This document shows positions 41,217-49,652 of a DNA stretch of 64,000 bases, piece by piece. The stretch spans positions 62,001 through 126,000 of the IMG/VR virus record IMGVR_UViG_3300029267_004162; one strand, 5' to 3'. Made by a program: the position numbers and the translations under genes. The notes under the pieces are model-generated. The model saw only the letters and a list, made by a program, of their open reading frames with translations, searched no databases and was not told the DNA's origin. The first letter of the stretch is position 1; each line of letters opens with the position of its first letter. The stretch is from a virus.

Positions 41217-41932
41217 ACGAGAGCCTCCGGAGTATCTTTACTCTTCTTAACCATAGCGATGAAATGCAAACAGCATTCTATTTGATTACGGGGAAACCCC
41301 AAGTGTTCAACACAATACCGAATTACTTGATCGGAATCTAAAGATTTAGTGTGCGTCCCAGCGCGACCCATGATGGTAAGTTTACCTCCACGAGTACCAG
41401 CCACCAACTGCTCCATGGATTCCTTCACAAGTCTCCTGGTGAAAATAAACCGGGAAGTGATGTGTTCTTGGGTTAGACAATAGGCCAGTTGTTTTCCATA
41501 CACTTCAGCATCAAAAGAATCGGCGTGAAATTTGTACAGGGTTTGGGGTGTAGTCGCAACACCCTGACGAATAACAGCACCATTGCATAGGGAAGCCCTC
41601 CCCGGAATAGAATAATCTTGTTCGACGCCCCAAAGATCAAAAGCAAGGAACATAAAAGAGGGGTCGATAATCCAGCGGTGGTCCACCAGCAAAATTGAGT
41701 GGGTCAATTGCCCCTTCACTTCCACAACTACTAGTTGGCCTTGTCCCAACAGTTGTTGTGCCTGTCGGGCTAAGTGAAAGCAGTTTCCTGATTTGGCCCC
41801 GTAGGCCAAATCTTTTTGAGGATAATCCGGGGTGCCTCTTCCCTTGGCAAGAGCCGTGATCTTAGAGATGGTCTCAAATAACCAGGTTTGAGGATTCAGT
41901 TTTTCTACGGCCTGTTGCAAAAAAGAAGTCAT
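41213..41932 (-). CDS. Transglutaminase/arylamine-acetyltransferase-like protein
   Basis: A Cys-His-Asp triad is visible in order: Cys51 in SGNCFHLARQ, His78 in THSILLVDHR, Asp90 in WIIDPSF. This is the arrangement of transglutaminase-like and arylamine N-acetyltransferase enzymes. The rest (239 residues) is alpha/beta with a helical C-terminus. GAGGTGATACC precedes the ATG. It lies between queF and the divergent queC in a tightly coupled run. It could transfer an acyl group to, or hydrolyse an amide on, the deazaguanine side chain. Substrate not known. Confidence 0.6.
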   Translation of the reverse strand: MTSFLQQAVEKLNPQTWLFETISKITALAKGRGTPDYPQKDLAYGAKSGNCFHLARQAQQLLGQGQLVVVEVKGQLTHSILLVDHRWIIDPSFMFLAFDLWGVEQDYSIPGRASLCNGAVIRQGVATTPQTLYKFHADSFDAEVYGKQLAYCLTQEHITSRFIFTRRLVKESMEQLVAGTRGGKLTIMGRAGTHTKSLDSDQVIRYCVEHLGFPRNQIECCLHFIAMVKKSKDTPEALV

Positions 41933-41936
41933 GGTA

Positions 41937-42398
41937 TCACCTCAAATGAGGTTCGAGGGTGGGGAAAGTACCAAATCTATCTGATGCCCATTGTGCCCAC
42001 TCCTCACTGTGTCTCTGTGCGAATGGTTGGATGGCTATGCCCCCACGAGAATTAAAACACCCAATTACTTCAACATACTTGGGGGTCAACAAACTCATCA
42101 AATCTTCGACTATGACGTTGACAACTGCTTCGTGGAAAGCTCCATGATTTCTAAAACTGCCCAGGTAAAGCTTCAGAGCTTTGCTCTCGACTAAACGCTC
42201 CTGAGGAACATAATTGATGTAGATCGTACCCCAATCAGGTTGACTGGTGACGGGACAAATACTGGAGAATTCTGAACAGATCAAGCGAATCCAAAATACC
42301 GACTCCCGTGATGGGCTGGGTACATGTTCTAGAAGTTCAGGATTGTACTGTTGAGTCTGGGAACCAAATCCGGAATTACCTGAGCCTAAATGATTCAT
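41937..42398 (-). CDS. queF: QueF, preQ0 nitrile reductase
   Basis: A 153-residue protein of the short (YkvM-type) QueF class. Catalytic Cys48 in FSSICPVTSQPD and Asp55 are present, ESKALKLYL (71-79) is the QueF signature and FHE (88-90) completes the substrate site. QueF reduces the nitrile of preQ0 to the aminomethyl of preQ1 using two NADPH. The phage thus can make preQ1, not only preQ0. It overlaps the upstream gene by 23 bases and ends four bases before the triad protein. Confidence 0.9.
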   Translation of the reverse strand: MNHLGSGNSGFGSQTQQYNPELLEHVPSPSRESVFWIRLICSEFSSICPVTSQPDWGTIYINYVPQERLVESKALKLYLGSFRNHGAFHEAVVNVIVEDLMSLLTPKYVEVIGCFNSRGGIAIQPFAQRHSEEWAQWASDRFGTFPTLEPHLR

Positions 42399-42699
42399 TA
42401 TCTTCTGCCAACCTTTCCACTAAACTAGCGACTCGTTTGCAAATCCATTGAATATCATGATCAGTTAACTGCGATGGATCAGCTCGACCCAGTAAAAGCA
42501 GTTTTTGAAGTCGCTGCCATATAGCTTTATGAACAGCGGACTCAACGTGTTCTGAAAGCAGACGGATACTACCGGCTTCCCCCGGAACCATGTCATTACA
42601 GGTGAATAGGCAGTCCTTGTACAGACACCCGTAGTATTCACCACGTGGATTCCATGCGAAATGATCCCGGTTACAAATTGGACAACTAACAGCGGTCAT
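42376..42699 (-). CDS. Small zinc-finger protein, 107 aa
   Basis: The ATG at 42699 with AGGA five bases upstream is preferred to a TTG 18 bases before. VSCPICNRDHFAWNPRGEYY followed by GCLYKDCLFTC gives two Cys pairs, a zinc-ribbon-like unit. The remainder is helical (HKAIWQRLQKLLLLGR). It overlaps the start of queF. It may be a regulatory or adaptor protein for the modification genes. Confidence 0.5.
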   Translation of the reverse strand: MTAVSCPICNRDHFAWNPRGEYYGCLYKDCLFTCNDMVPGEAGSIRLLSEHVESAVHKAIWQRLQKLLLLGRADPSQLTDHDIQWICKRVASLVERLAEDNESFRLR

Positions 42700-42750
42700 T
42701 TCAGTCCTGATTGACAAGAGGGATTGTTGTGATACATCAACTTCCTTTTA

Positions 42751-43539
42751 CTAACGATTAGGACACAAAATCAGACCACTGCGAATCTCCAGTTCTTCCA
42801 GCGTAACAGTGTAGTTCTGAAAGTTGGCCTTGCGAGGTGTATCCTGGGGCAAAAGATAAGCTGTCGGAGTTTCCCCTCTGATCATCACGATTTTCCAAAA
42901 AGCGGAGGGAACACAGTGGGGTTCATCTGCTCCAGGTAATTGAGGCATGCTATCGTCTTCGAATAGTGGGCCGGTGAGAATCCAGGTTTCCCCATGTTCC
43001 CATGTCAGTTCTCGCACGTAGATTTCCAATCCTAGCCAAGTTCCCTGATTGAGACCAGGATACTGAGGTGCGATGTTGCTCAGATAGTTTACTTGAGAAG
43101 CATCTTTGGACCCCCGGAAAGAAGCCAATGGAGCTAGGTGACCCCGATCAAAATCACTGGCTCCCTTGTAGTCGGCTGGTTCCAAAGTTTCAGCCGGATC
43201 CAATAGAGGATCACTTCTCCACACCCGAGCTAAATCCAGTGTTCCTCTTGTTTTACTGGGGGTTAAGTGATAAGCCACCCAGTCTGCTAGCTTGGTTTCG
43301 ATGTTAGCACTAAGGGCGTAAGATTCACGCACAACAATGACATTGGTTTCGGGGGTGCCGATTGGACAACCAAAAAGGAAATGTTCACATCGAATCTGAC
43401 CGGTGGGGAAGGGGATGGGAGCAACAGCCATTAAAGGCTTGGGGGTAGAAACGGTGAGCGTCAAGAATGCCCGGATGAGGATGATGAGACAAATCGAGCA
43501 CACAATCCACGTACAAGTCCGACGGGGTTTAGTCGACAT
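42751..43539 (-). CDS. Membrane-anchored DNA/RNA non-specific nuclease (NUC1)
   Basis: GGGAG precedes the ATG at 43539. Residues 10-30 (TWIVCSICLIILIRAFLTL) form a signal anchor. DFDRGHLAP (129-137) is the DRGH signature with His134 as general base, and NYLSNIAPQYPGLNQGTW (151-168) carries the metal Asn. This is the NUC1/EndA family, which cuts DNA and RNA without sequence preference. Its export signal places it in the periplasm or at the membrane. Possible roles are attacking incoming competitor DNA or releasing nucleotides. Presence in a DNA-modification cluster invites the idea that modified DNA resists it. Confidence 0.85.
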   Translation of the reverse strand: MSTKPRRTCTWIVCSICLIILIRAFLTLTVSTPKPLMAVAPIPFPTGQIRCEHFLFGCPIGTPETNVIVVRESYALSANIETKLADWVAYHLTPSKTRGTLDLARVWRSDPLLDPAETLEPADYKGASDFDRGHLAPLASFRGSKDASQVNYLSNIAPQYPGLNQGTWLGLEIYVRELTWEHGETWILTGPLFEDDSMPQLPGADEPHCVPSAFWKIVMIRGETPTAYLLPQDTPRKANFQNYTVTLEELEIRSGLILCPNR

Positions 43540-44047
43540 GAAGTTTCTCCCAACCGGTTTCTGGATAGTACACGCGATTGCCATCAAAAATGTAAATTAG
43601 CATATAGTCGTCCCCCAAGTTGCTATTGGTGAAACATCTGTGTCCGCCTTCATAAATCAACAGGTAATTCCCACCGCCAATCCACATCCAGCTATCAGTC
43701 ACGAAATTCCACAGATACAGTTCTTTGCTAAACCACGTGTAATAGCTGTATTTCTTGCATTTTTTATAACCCGGCGGTATTACATATACTGAATCATCCC
43801 TGGTCACTTCTAAAACTGGAGTCGTTTCTATCTTTTGACACTTCCTCATTTTCAGACACTGTTTACAGGTAACGCGCTGCCAATGGGGGCTGGTACGACT
43901 CTCACTTGCCCAAAACTCCAACCCACATACCGCAAAATCATACGAGCCATAATTAACTACCCTCCCGCCTTGATATCCTCGGTCTCTACGTTTCCGCTTA
44001 TGTATAATCTTTCGCTTCTCTAAAGGCTGCGGGCTACTTACCGTCAT
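43529..44047 (-). CDS. Hypothetical aromatic-rich protein, 172 aa
   Basis: The ATG at 44047 follows AGGAAATGAG directly after the upstream stop. A basic N-terminus (PLEKRKIIHKRKRRDRGYQG) leads into VVNYGSYDFAVCGLEFWASE, then VTCKQCLKMRKCQK with a possible zinc ribbon, and a Tyr/Trp-rich C-terminal half (YTWFSKELYLWNFVTDSWMW). It overlaps the nuclease start by 11 bases. Immunity to the nuclease or a structural role are guesses. Confidence 0.45.
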   Translation of the reverse strand: MTVSSPQPLEKRKIIHKRKRRDRGYQGGRVVNYGSYDFAVCGLEFWASESRTSPHWQRVTCKQCLKMRKCQKIETTPVLEVTRDDSVYVIPPGYKKCKKYSYYTWFSKELYLWNFVTDSWMWIGGGNYLLIYEGGHRCFTNSNLGDDYMLIYIFDGNRVYYPETGWEKLHVD

Positions 44048-44048
44048 C

Positions 44049-44717
44049 TCATTTCCTAACCGGGCCATAGACGGTAGGATCGGTTACCTCGGCTAACCGA
44101 AATGCCTCTCGTCGTTCCACACAGGTTCCACATTTACCGCAATGAGTGACTTGTCCTTTGTAGCATGACCATGTCTCCCCGAAGGGCACGTGTAATTCAT
44201 GACCGAGACGGCATATCCTGGTTTTATCATACCGAAGAAAGGGAGTCCAAATAGGTACCGGATAATAATGACACACATCAGCGATCTGAGACAAGGCTAT
44301 CACAAAGGCTGGTCTACAGTCTGGGTAGATGGAGTGATCCCCAGCGTGAGCAGCATAAGCCACGGCGTCATATTTCTCATTGATGCAACACCCAATAGCG
44401 ATCGATAACATGATCATATTACGATTGGGAACTACCGTGGTCTGCATATTCTTGTCAGCATAATGCCCCTCCGGCACCACCGTTGCTGAATCCATCAAAG
44501 CGTTATCGCCCAAGAGTTGACCCACGGAACGTAAGTCTAAGATATGATGGGGACACTTATACTCGATTGCCAAAGCGGCTGCGGCTTCGATCTCCCGTCG
44601 TCCGTGTTTCTGACCGTAATTGAAGGTCAAACACTGACAAGTATGGCCTTGTGCCAATAAACTGGCCAGAAGTACAGTAGAATCCATCCCACCGGATAGG
44701 GATACAATCACTTTCAC
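44049..44717 (-). CDS. queC: QueC, canonical preQ0 synthase
   Basis: A GTG start overlaps the upstream stop as GTGA, with GGAGG seven bases before. The 222-residue length is that of QueC. SGGMDST (8-14) is the PP-loop, VPNRN (96-100) and GDHSIYPDCRPAF match the family core, and Cys185, Cys193, Cys196 and Cys199 bind zinc. It converts 7-carboxy-7-deazaguanine and ammonia to preQ0 with ATP. The genes for earlier steps (FolE, QueD, QueE) are not in the window, so the precursor may come from the host or from elsewhere in the phage. Confidence 0.9.
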   Translation of the reverse strand: MKVIVSLSGGMDSTVLLASLLAQGHTCQCLTFNYGQKHGRREIEAAAALAIEYKCPHHILDLRSVGQLLGDNALMDSATVVPEGHYADKNMQTTVVPNRNMIMLSIAIGCCINEKYDAVAYAAHAGDHSIYPDCRPAFVIALSQIADVCHYYPVPIWTPFLRYDKTRICRLGHELHVPFGETWSCYKGQVTHCGKCGTCVERREAFRLAEVTDPTVYGPVRK

Positions 44718-45646
44718 TGGGGTGCCTCCGCCAACATCGGAATTTCCGAGGACACGGCTCGAAGAATATCGCGTTTGTATTCCCCTGCCACATCGGGAGT
44801 CCCCAGGGACAAAGATTTGCACTGCTTTTCATAAGCGGTTTGCATCAGAAACAGGATCATCAACGTTATGGGATCAAACTTCTTAAATCCAGGTAGGGAC
44901 CATACTTCTACCAGACGTAGTTGGTCCGTCTCCTGGAAATATAAGATCAACCCCAGTGGTTTGCCCTCGAATTCGAGTACCAGAGCCTCTGCGTGAATTC
45001 CGGCCAGAATCAAATAGTCCCAACGTGATTTGTTGGTCGTCGCCCATTTGGTAAGAGGGGTCTCTTTTAGAGGCGAAGTAAGATGTTGCAATTCCCCAAA
45101 CCAAAAATCTGGGGTCTTTGGCTGACTTACCACCTTGGGGCTAAACTTTCGCCAGGTCGTTCGAGTATAACGACAATCAGTACCTTTCAAGTGGCTCTCA
45201 AAATCAGAAGCGGCAAGAGGTAAAATCAATTCTGTCTGAGTCGGAATCCCCTCCCCATACAGCAGCTTGATCAGAGATTCAAAATCGGGGCCACTTAAAG
45301 CCAGGAGGTTTCTAGTCAAGCCGAGGTTGTTCAAAGGAAAGACTAGCAGTGGAGTGTAGCCATCATCCTTCATCTCTGATACACGAACAATGCCACTCTG
45401 CTCCCGTTTAGCAATTAGATGAAGGATACCGGGTGGAACATCCAAATTAATAGGGTTTAGGCCCTGAATTCCCCTCATTAAAACATCAGACCATTCTTGG
45501 TGGTGTTCAACCAAAAAACACCGGCCATCACGTTCTACTCGTGTACCTAGCTGGGGACGAGGGGGTTTATCCCGTTTAACAACCAATCGTTTAGATCGTG
45601 TTTTCTTCTTAACGGCTGGTTTTGATGGTAATGACGACGACGTCAT
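44714..45646 (-). CDS. GNAT/FemAB-like acyltransferase candidate
   Basis: The first 35 residues are basic (KPAVKKKTRSKRLVVKRDKP). Two related alpha/beta halves follow. The second half (AEALVLEFEGKPLGLILYFQ, RLVEVWSLPGFKKFDPITLM, CKSLSLGTPDVAGEYKRDIL) has the strand-bulge-helix order of GNAT and FemAB/BioF2-type acyltransferases. GTGA overlap couples it to the canonical queC. An acyl or aminoacyl transfer onto the deazaguanine amine is possible. The fold assignment is moderate, the substrate unknown. Confidence 0.5.
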   Translation of the reverse strand: MTSSSLPSKPAVKKKTRSKRLVVKRDKPPRPQLGTRVERDGRCFLVEHHQEWSDVLMRGIQGLNPINLDVPPGILHLIAKREQSGIVRVSEMKDDGYTPLLVFPLNNLGLTRNLLALSGPDFESLIKLLYGEGIPTQTELILPLAASDFESHLKGTDCRYTRTTWRKFSPKVVSQPKTPDFWFGELQHLTSPLKETPLTKWATTNKSRWDYLILAGIHAEALVLEFEGKPLGLILYFQETDQLRLVEVWSLPGFKKFDPITLMILFLMQTAYEKQCKSLSLGTPDVAGEYKRDILRAVSSEIPMLAEAPQ

Positions 45647-45718
45647 GTTATCTCTCAATATGGAGGTGTGGAGCAGAGCAGAGATAAGGGATTTCCCTAC
45701 CCTGCCCCACGGAGCGGG

Positions 45719-46012
45719 TCACGTTGTAGGAGACGACTGGTGTTGAAGTTCCCTATCCCAGAGTAAAATCTCAGACAACCATTGCCATTGTTGTTTCGGA
45801 TCGAGACGATCTAAAACCGATTGCGTTATTTCGGAACAAACAACAGTAATACCGAAGGCGAGGAATTCCTTACCATCCTGGTTCTTCACAAGTGGAACCC
45901 CCTTTCTTCCACCAGCTTTTCCATACATCTCAACGAAGGTTCCAATCACATATCCCTCAGTGAAATCATTTGAGCGGACGATTACTTTTGAACCAACGAG
46001 TAGTTCCATCAT
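45719..46012 (-). CDS. Small beta-barrel-like protein, 97 aa
   Basis: The ATG overlaps the topoisomerase stop as TAATG. The N-terminal 60 residues look like a small SH3-type barrel (VGSKVIVRSNDFTEGYVIGT, KEFLAFGITVVC), followed by a helix (QQWQWLSEILLWDRELQH). It may be a topoisomerase partner. No family is recognised. Confidence 0.5.
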   Translation of the reverse strand: MMELLVGSKVIVRSNDFTEGYVIGTFVEMYGKAGGRKGVPLVKNQDGKEFLAFGITVVCSEITQSVLDRLDPKQQWQWLSEILLWDRELQHQSSPTT

Positions 46013-48237
46013 TACTTCCCTGAAATTGGAATAACGCGATGGACATGTTTACCCCTCAACATCTGCTTGTCCATCTCTATCGGAGTGTGCAACCCATCTT
46101 TTTGGACCAAATAGTTCTCTGCCGGGGCAAGAACGTCCAAGCGGAATCTCCTGAACTTCCAGGTATCAATAATCTTGGGATCATCCCCATCCTGTACCGT
46201 GTTGATAATTGATTTTGAAGCCTTGACTTCTGAAGTACCAGAAAACATCTTCCATCCCTGCGGGACTACAGTTACGTCTTTAATGGGATTTTTCCTGCCA
46301 TTCAATTGATGGCTCCACCCGCGAAATAGTCCCTCAGAGAACCGGTGTTTCCTCAACCACTCGTAGGTCATCATGGTGGTTGAACCATCTTTATACCGGA
46401 TGACTACCAATGCCTTTGGTCTAATACCAACTGCGAAAGTAATTGTCTTATTCTTAGGATACACCTTTTCAAAATAATTACTCTCAACATGGGGGTAACA
46501 GACCAGGTAATTGTCCTCGGAAATCAATAATACCAAATCATCTGCATCGGATATCAGATTCACCGGACACATGGCTTCGTGAGTGGAAAAACCAGGACAC
46601 TCAAAACTGAAGTGTTGTTCCTGGTACCCATCCGAGTGTATAATGCTGAAGAACCTAGCGGCTCGAATTATATGATAATCATTCACTTTCTTCTTGGTCT
46701 TGAAGGAAGTAAACTCATCAGTCGTAGACCTCAATTTCCCATCGACTAAAACAATTCCATAGCTAATCATCCGGGTGTCTAGACCAGTTTCTTCGTTTCC
46801 ATCAAAATCCACCCCCAGAATTTTAGTTCGCCTTTCATCTCCAAATTTCTTAGTGAATTCCTTAAGTTCACGAATGATAACACCAGGAATATCTTGTAAA
46901 TCAATTTGGTAGGATTTTAGTTCCTGCAAAAACCCATCCCGTTTGTCGGTTAAAGATTGTTTGTTCCCTTTTAGGATAGAACGAATTTGACAAGTTAAGA
47001 TGTACTCAGCCTGACGCAGGTTCAATCCAATAGACTTAAGCCACTCAATGGCCGTCTTTTCTGTCCCCTGAGTAAGCTTATCCAATTCAGTTCTATTGGC
47101 GATGACAGCTAAAACTGCTTCTACCTTTTCGATTTCCCACTGAATCTTTGTAATCCAGTCCTCAAGCCGGGTTCGAACTACCCGTCGCCGGAACCGATAC
47201 CAATCTTTTAACAGCCCCTGCAGACCAGCGTACCGGATGCGAGCAGTTTTTCCATTGGCTTGGGACCGATCAAACACTGTAAATTCATAGTGTTCTTTAT
47301 ACCCTCGAAGCATGGGTTCTATTTTAGTGGACAGAACCTGGGGATCATCGGCCATAATGATCAGTTTGATAGTGGTAGTGCTTTGATCCAAGACTGAGAT
47401 AATCCCCTGCTCAGCCATTTCTTTAATTTCGGAGTTATCAATCCATTTATTAAGATTGGTACCCGGTGGGAATCCAGTAATTACTAACGCTTGGGTACCA
47501 TCATTCATGTCCTCGTAATGATAGTTAGCGTTATAATAACACGTTCCTTTGCCCTTCTTGTACAAGGCGGGTAGGATTTCTGGATTGGTAAGCACTCCAC
47601 CCGTCGATTGGTCTGGCCCCCGAAGAACTCTTAGTAAGGATTTGGTCTTAGCCTTAGGGTTCTTAACAAATAAAATGCAAGTACGACAAACATCGCGCAA
47701 GTTGTGAGAAGGAATCGACCCTGCCACCCCCACGGCTATACCAGTGTAACCGTTCAACAACAACAGAGGAACAGGAGCAGGGAGGACAGTTGGCTCTTTG
47801 TCGGTTTGATCATAGTTGTTTGCCATACGCACATACTGGATGTCTCGAAATAGTTCCCACCCAAACTCGGAGAGCTTAGCTTCTATGTACCTAAACGCTC
47901 CATGAGGTTCCCCATGAGGACTACCCCAATTCCCCTGCCCTTCGAACAGAGGGTATCTGGTTTTCCAGTGCTGTGTTAATACAGCGAGAGCTTCCCCGAT
48001 TGACAAATCCCCATGGGGGTGGTAATTACCCATGGTTTCACCGATAATCTTGGCCGATTTCCGGAAATAACCAGAGGGTCTCAAACCCAGTTTAAAAGCG
48101 GCATAAGCTACTCTACGTTGAACGGGTTTCAATCCATCTCTTACATCAGGAATAGCCCGTTCTTCGGCCACATACAAAGCGTAATCTCTTAACCCGGTTT
48201 CCACAACAGCGGTCAAGGGTTTTTGTTGGGTTTTCAA
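46012..48237 (-). CDS. Type IIA topoisomerase subunit A (GyrA/ParC-like)
   Basis: A 741-residue protein starting at TTG after AAGG. RAIPDVRDGLKPVQRR (28-43), GNYHPHGD (70-77) and GQGNWGSPHGEPHGAFRY (100-117) are the breakage-reunion core with Tyr117 as the active tyrosine. A coiled-coil region lies at about 330-450. After about 490 comes a beta-propeller-like C-terminal domain with no clear GyrA box. It cuts and rejoins DNA to relieve supercoils or unlink phage DNA. The partner ATPase subunit (GyrB-like) is not in the window. Confidence 0.9.
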   Translation of the reverse strand: MKTQQKPLTAVVETGLRDYALYVAEERAIPDVRDGLKPVQRRVAYAAFKLGLRPSGYFRKSAKIIGETMGNYHPHGDLSIGEALAVLTQHWKTRYPLFEGQGNWGSPHGEPHGAFRYIEAKLSEFGWELFRDIQYVRMANNYDQTDKEPTVLPAPVPLLLLNGYTGIAVGVAGSIPSHNLRDVCRTCILFVKNPKAKTKSLLRVLRGPDQSTGGVLTNPEILPALYKKGKGTCYYNANYHYEDMNDGTQALVITGFPPGTNLNKWIDNSEIKEMAEQGIISVLDQSTTTIKLIIMADDPQVLSTKIEPMLRGYKEHYEFTVFDRSQANGKTARIRYAGLQGLLKDWYRFRRRVVRTRLEDWITKIQWEIEKVEAVLAVIANRTELDKLTQGTEKTAIEWLKSIGLNLRQAEYILTCQIRSILKGNKQSLTDKRDGFLQELKSYQIDLQDIPGVIIRELKEFTKKFGDERRTKILGVDFDGNEETGLDTRMISYGIVLVDGKLRSTTDEFTSFKTKKKVNDYHIIRAARFFSIIHSDGYQEQHFSFECPGFSTHEAMCPVNLISDADDLVLLISEDNYLVCYPHVESNYFEKVYPKNKTITFAVGIRPKALVVIRYKDGSTTMMTYEWLRKHRFSEGLFRGWSHQLNGRKNPIKDVTVVPQGWKMFSGTSEVKASKSIINTVQDGDDPKIIDTWKFRRFRLDVLAPAENYLVQKDGLHTPIEMDKQMLRGKHVHRVIPISGK

Positions 48238-48291
48238 TTTCTCTGCCTTACCTGTGTTGTTGTTTTTCTCTCTCTTTTAATAACGAAATTC

Positions 48292-48975
48292 CTAGCCCGC
48301 ACGCCAAAGGGAGCCGTGTTTGAAAGGTCGTTTCAAAAACTCCGGAAAAAGACCTTGACCGAATAATATCCGATGGAAACACTCTGCTTCCATCTTAGCC
48401 CCGGTCAAAGCATTGTGGGGACGCGGTTCTGGACTCAAACCACACCAGGTAATTGTATCGTTGGAGTTGATATCGCTTCGATCTCCACGAAGAGGAATTC
48501 TTTGACCCAACCCTCTTCGAATTACATAGGAAGTGGAATGCAGATCAACTGATCTATAACCCGTGTGAAAACGCAGCCCACAACGAGTCATGGCATTCAT
48601 CATGAATTCAATATCGAACATAGGGTTTTCACCCGCGATAGTACGATCTTTTATAGGTTGAACCCATTCTATGAAGTGTTCGAGAACATCCTGTAGGAGA
48701 GGCAACTGAGGACTTCTGATCTGCTTTATTGTGAATCCGTTGATTTTCATCGCCTCTTTTGTAATCTCAACCGGACCCGAATACAAGTGGGGTGATTTGT
48801 ATTTTTGTACTATTCCTGGAATGGGCTCAGGCTTTGGAACGGGTTCCCACACTTCAGGAACCCGAACCTCTGCGTAGAAGAGACGGGAGGGGTTTTCAAA
48901 ATCTACCGCACCTATTGAGACCATGGCGCATTTTTGCCGATCTACTCCAGTCGTCTCCACATCAAGCACAATCAT
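48292..48975 (-). CDS. DnaQ-like DEDD exonuclease, altered last motif
   Basis: The ATG at 48975 (MIVLDVETTGVD) follows GGAAG. The first motif D-x-E (VLDVETTG) and the second (GENPMFDIEFM) are intact. The third is HNALTGAKMEAECF, where Gly stands at the place of the usual final Asp of H-x4-D. A long insert (PEPIPGIVQKYKSPHLYSGP) separates motifs one and two. It should be a 3'-5' exonuclease for proofreading or DNA/RNA trimming. The changed residue may lower activity or be replaced by a nearby acid (Glu). Confidence 0.75.
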   Translation of the reverse strand: MIVLDVETTGVDRQKCAMVSIGAVDFENPSRLFYAEVRVPEVWEPVPKPEPIPGIVQKYKSPHLYSGPVEITKEAMKINGFTIKQIRSPQLPLLQDVLEHFIEWVQPIKDRTIAGENPMFDIEFMMNAMTRCGLRFHTGYRSVDLHSTSYVIRRGLGQRIPLRGDRSDINSNDTITWCGLSPEPRPHNALTGAKMEAECFHRILFGQGLFPEFLKRPFKHGSLWRAG

Positions 48976-48976
48976 G

Positions 48977-49297
48977 TTATAGCTTCCACCAAAGACCTTC
49001 CCCGTCAATGCGCATCACAGTCGCCGTTCCTTCCAACCCAGAGACAGTGCTTAATTCAAAAGTGTCTCCTGAGTTAAGACCTTCCATTGCAAAATTAGGT
49101 TTAGTGAGGACTCCACGAGTTACTAAAGACGTGGGATAACGAAGCGATCCACAATTCAAACAACGATTCTCTATGATAGCGACATGTTCACAACCTCTGG
49201 CTGGCGCTCCCGCCACTTGCCCAGGACATTTAATCCATTTGTAAAGAAGATATGACCAGTAACGACCTTGCGGAAATGTGCCTGTTGCTACAATCAT
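48977..49297 (-). CDS. Hypothetical protein with Cys pairs, 106 aa
   Basis: The ATG at 49297 follows GAGAGGTG five bases earlier; a longer frame overlaps clpS. It contains KCPGQVAGAPARGCEHVAII and ENRCLNCGSLRYP, which may bind zinc. The C-terminal half is a small beta barrel (GDTFELSTVSGLEGTATVMR). Function unknown. Confidence 0.45.
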   Translation of the reverse strand: MIVATGTFPQGRYWSYLLYKWIKCPGQVAGAPARGCEHVAIIENRCLNCGSLRYPTSLVTRGVLTKPNFAMEGLNSGDTFELSTVSGLEGTATVMRIDGEGLWWKL

Positions 49298-49322
49298 GTT
49301 GCACCTCTCATCGTATGAGTAG

Positions 49323-49652
49323 TTAGGATGCAATTTTCTCTAAGGTCGCATCCATAGAACCCTGACATCCCAAAACACGATCATCAGCCCCATAGGAAGT
49401 GATTTGATCTTTCTTCCACTCGGCTTTTTCAAAGTGACTACGATAGACAGCCGCTTTACCGGTCTCATCCACTAGCTTCGCTAGTTGAAAAGCTTCTTCC
49501 CTACTGTGACCACAGGTTTCAGCCAGCATCCGAACCACATACTCATACGTGTGGTAGTCATCGTTCCACAGGATAACGGTCCATTCGGGAGATAACTGGG
49601 TTTCAACAACGGGAACGGGAGCGAGAGTGGGGGTGGCGGCTGATGAAGTCAT
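49323..49652 (-). CDS. clpS: ClpS-like N-degron adaptor
   Basis: A 109-residue protein with a disordered 23-residue start and the full ClpS core: WTVILWNDDYHTYEYVVRML (24-43) with Asn30-Asp31-Asp32, then EEAFQLAKLVDETGKAAVYR. Asp62 stands where the degron-binding His of E. coli ClpS lies. The end, GCQGSMDATLEKIAS, and the HTYEYV core resemble planctomycete versions as I recall them. ClpS delivers N-degron proteins to ClpAP. A phage copy could steer host proteolysis. It overlaps dnaX as ATGA. Confidence 0.8.
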   Translation of the reverse strand: MTSSAATPTLAPVPVVETQLSPEWTVILWNDDYHTYEYVVRMLAETCGHSREEAFQLAKLVDETGKAAVYRSHFEKAEWKKDQITSYGADDRVLGCQGSMDATLEKIAS

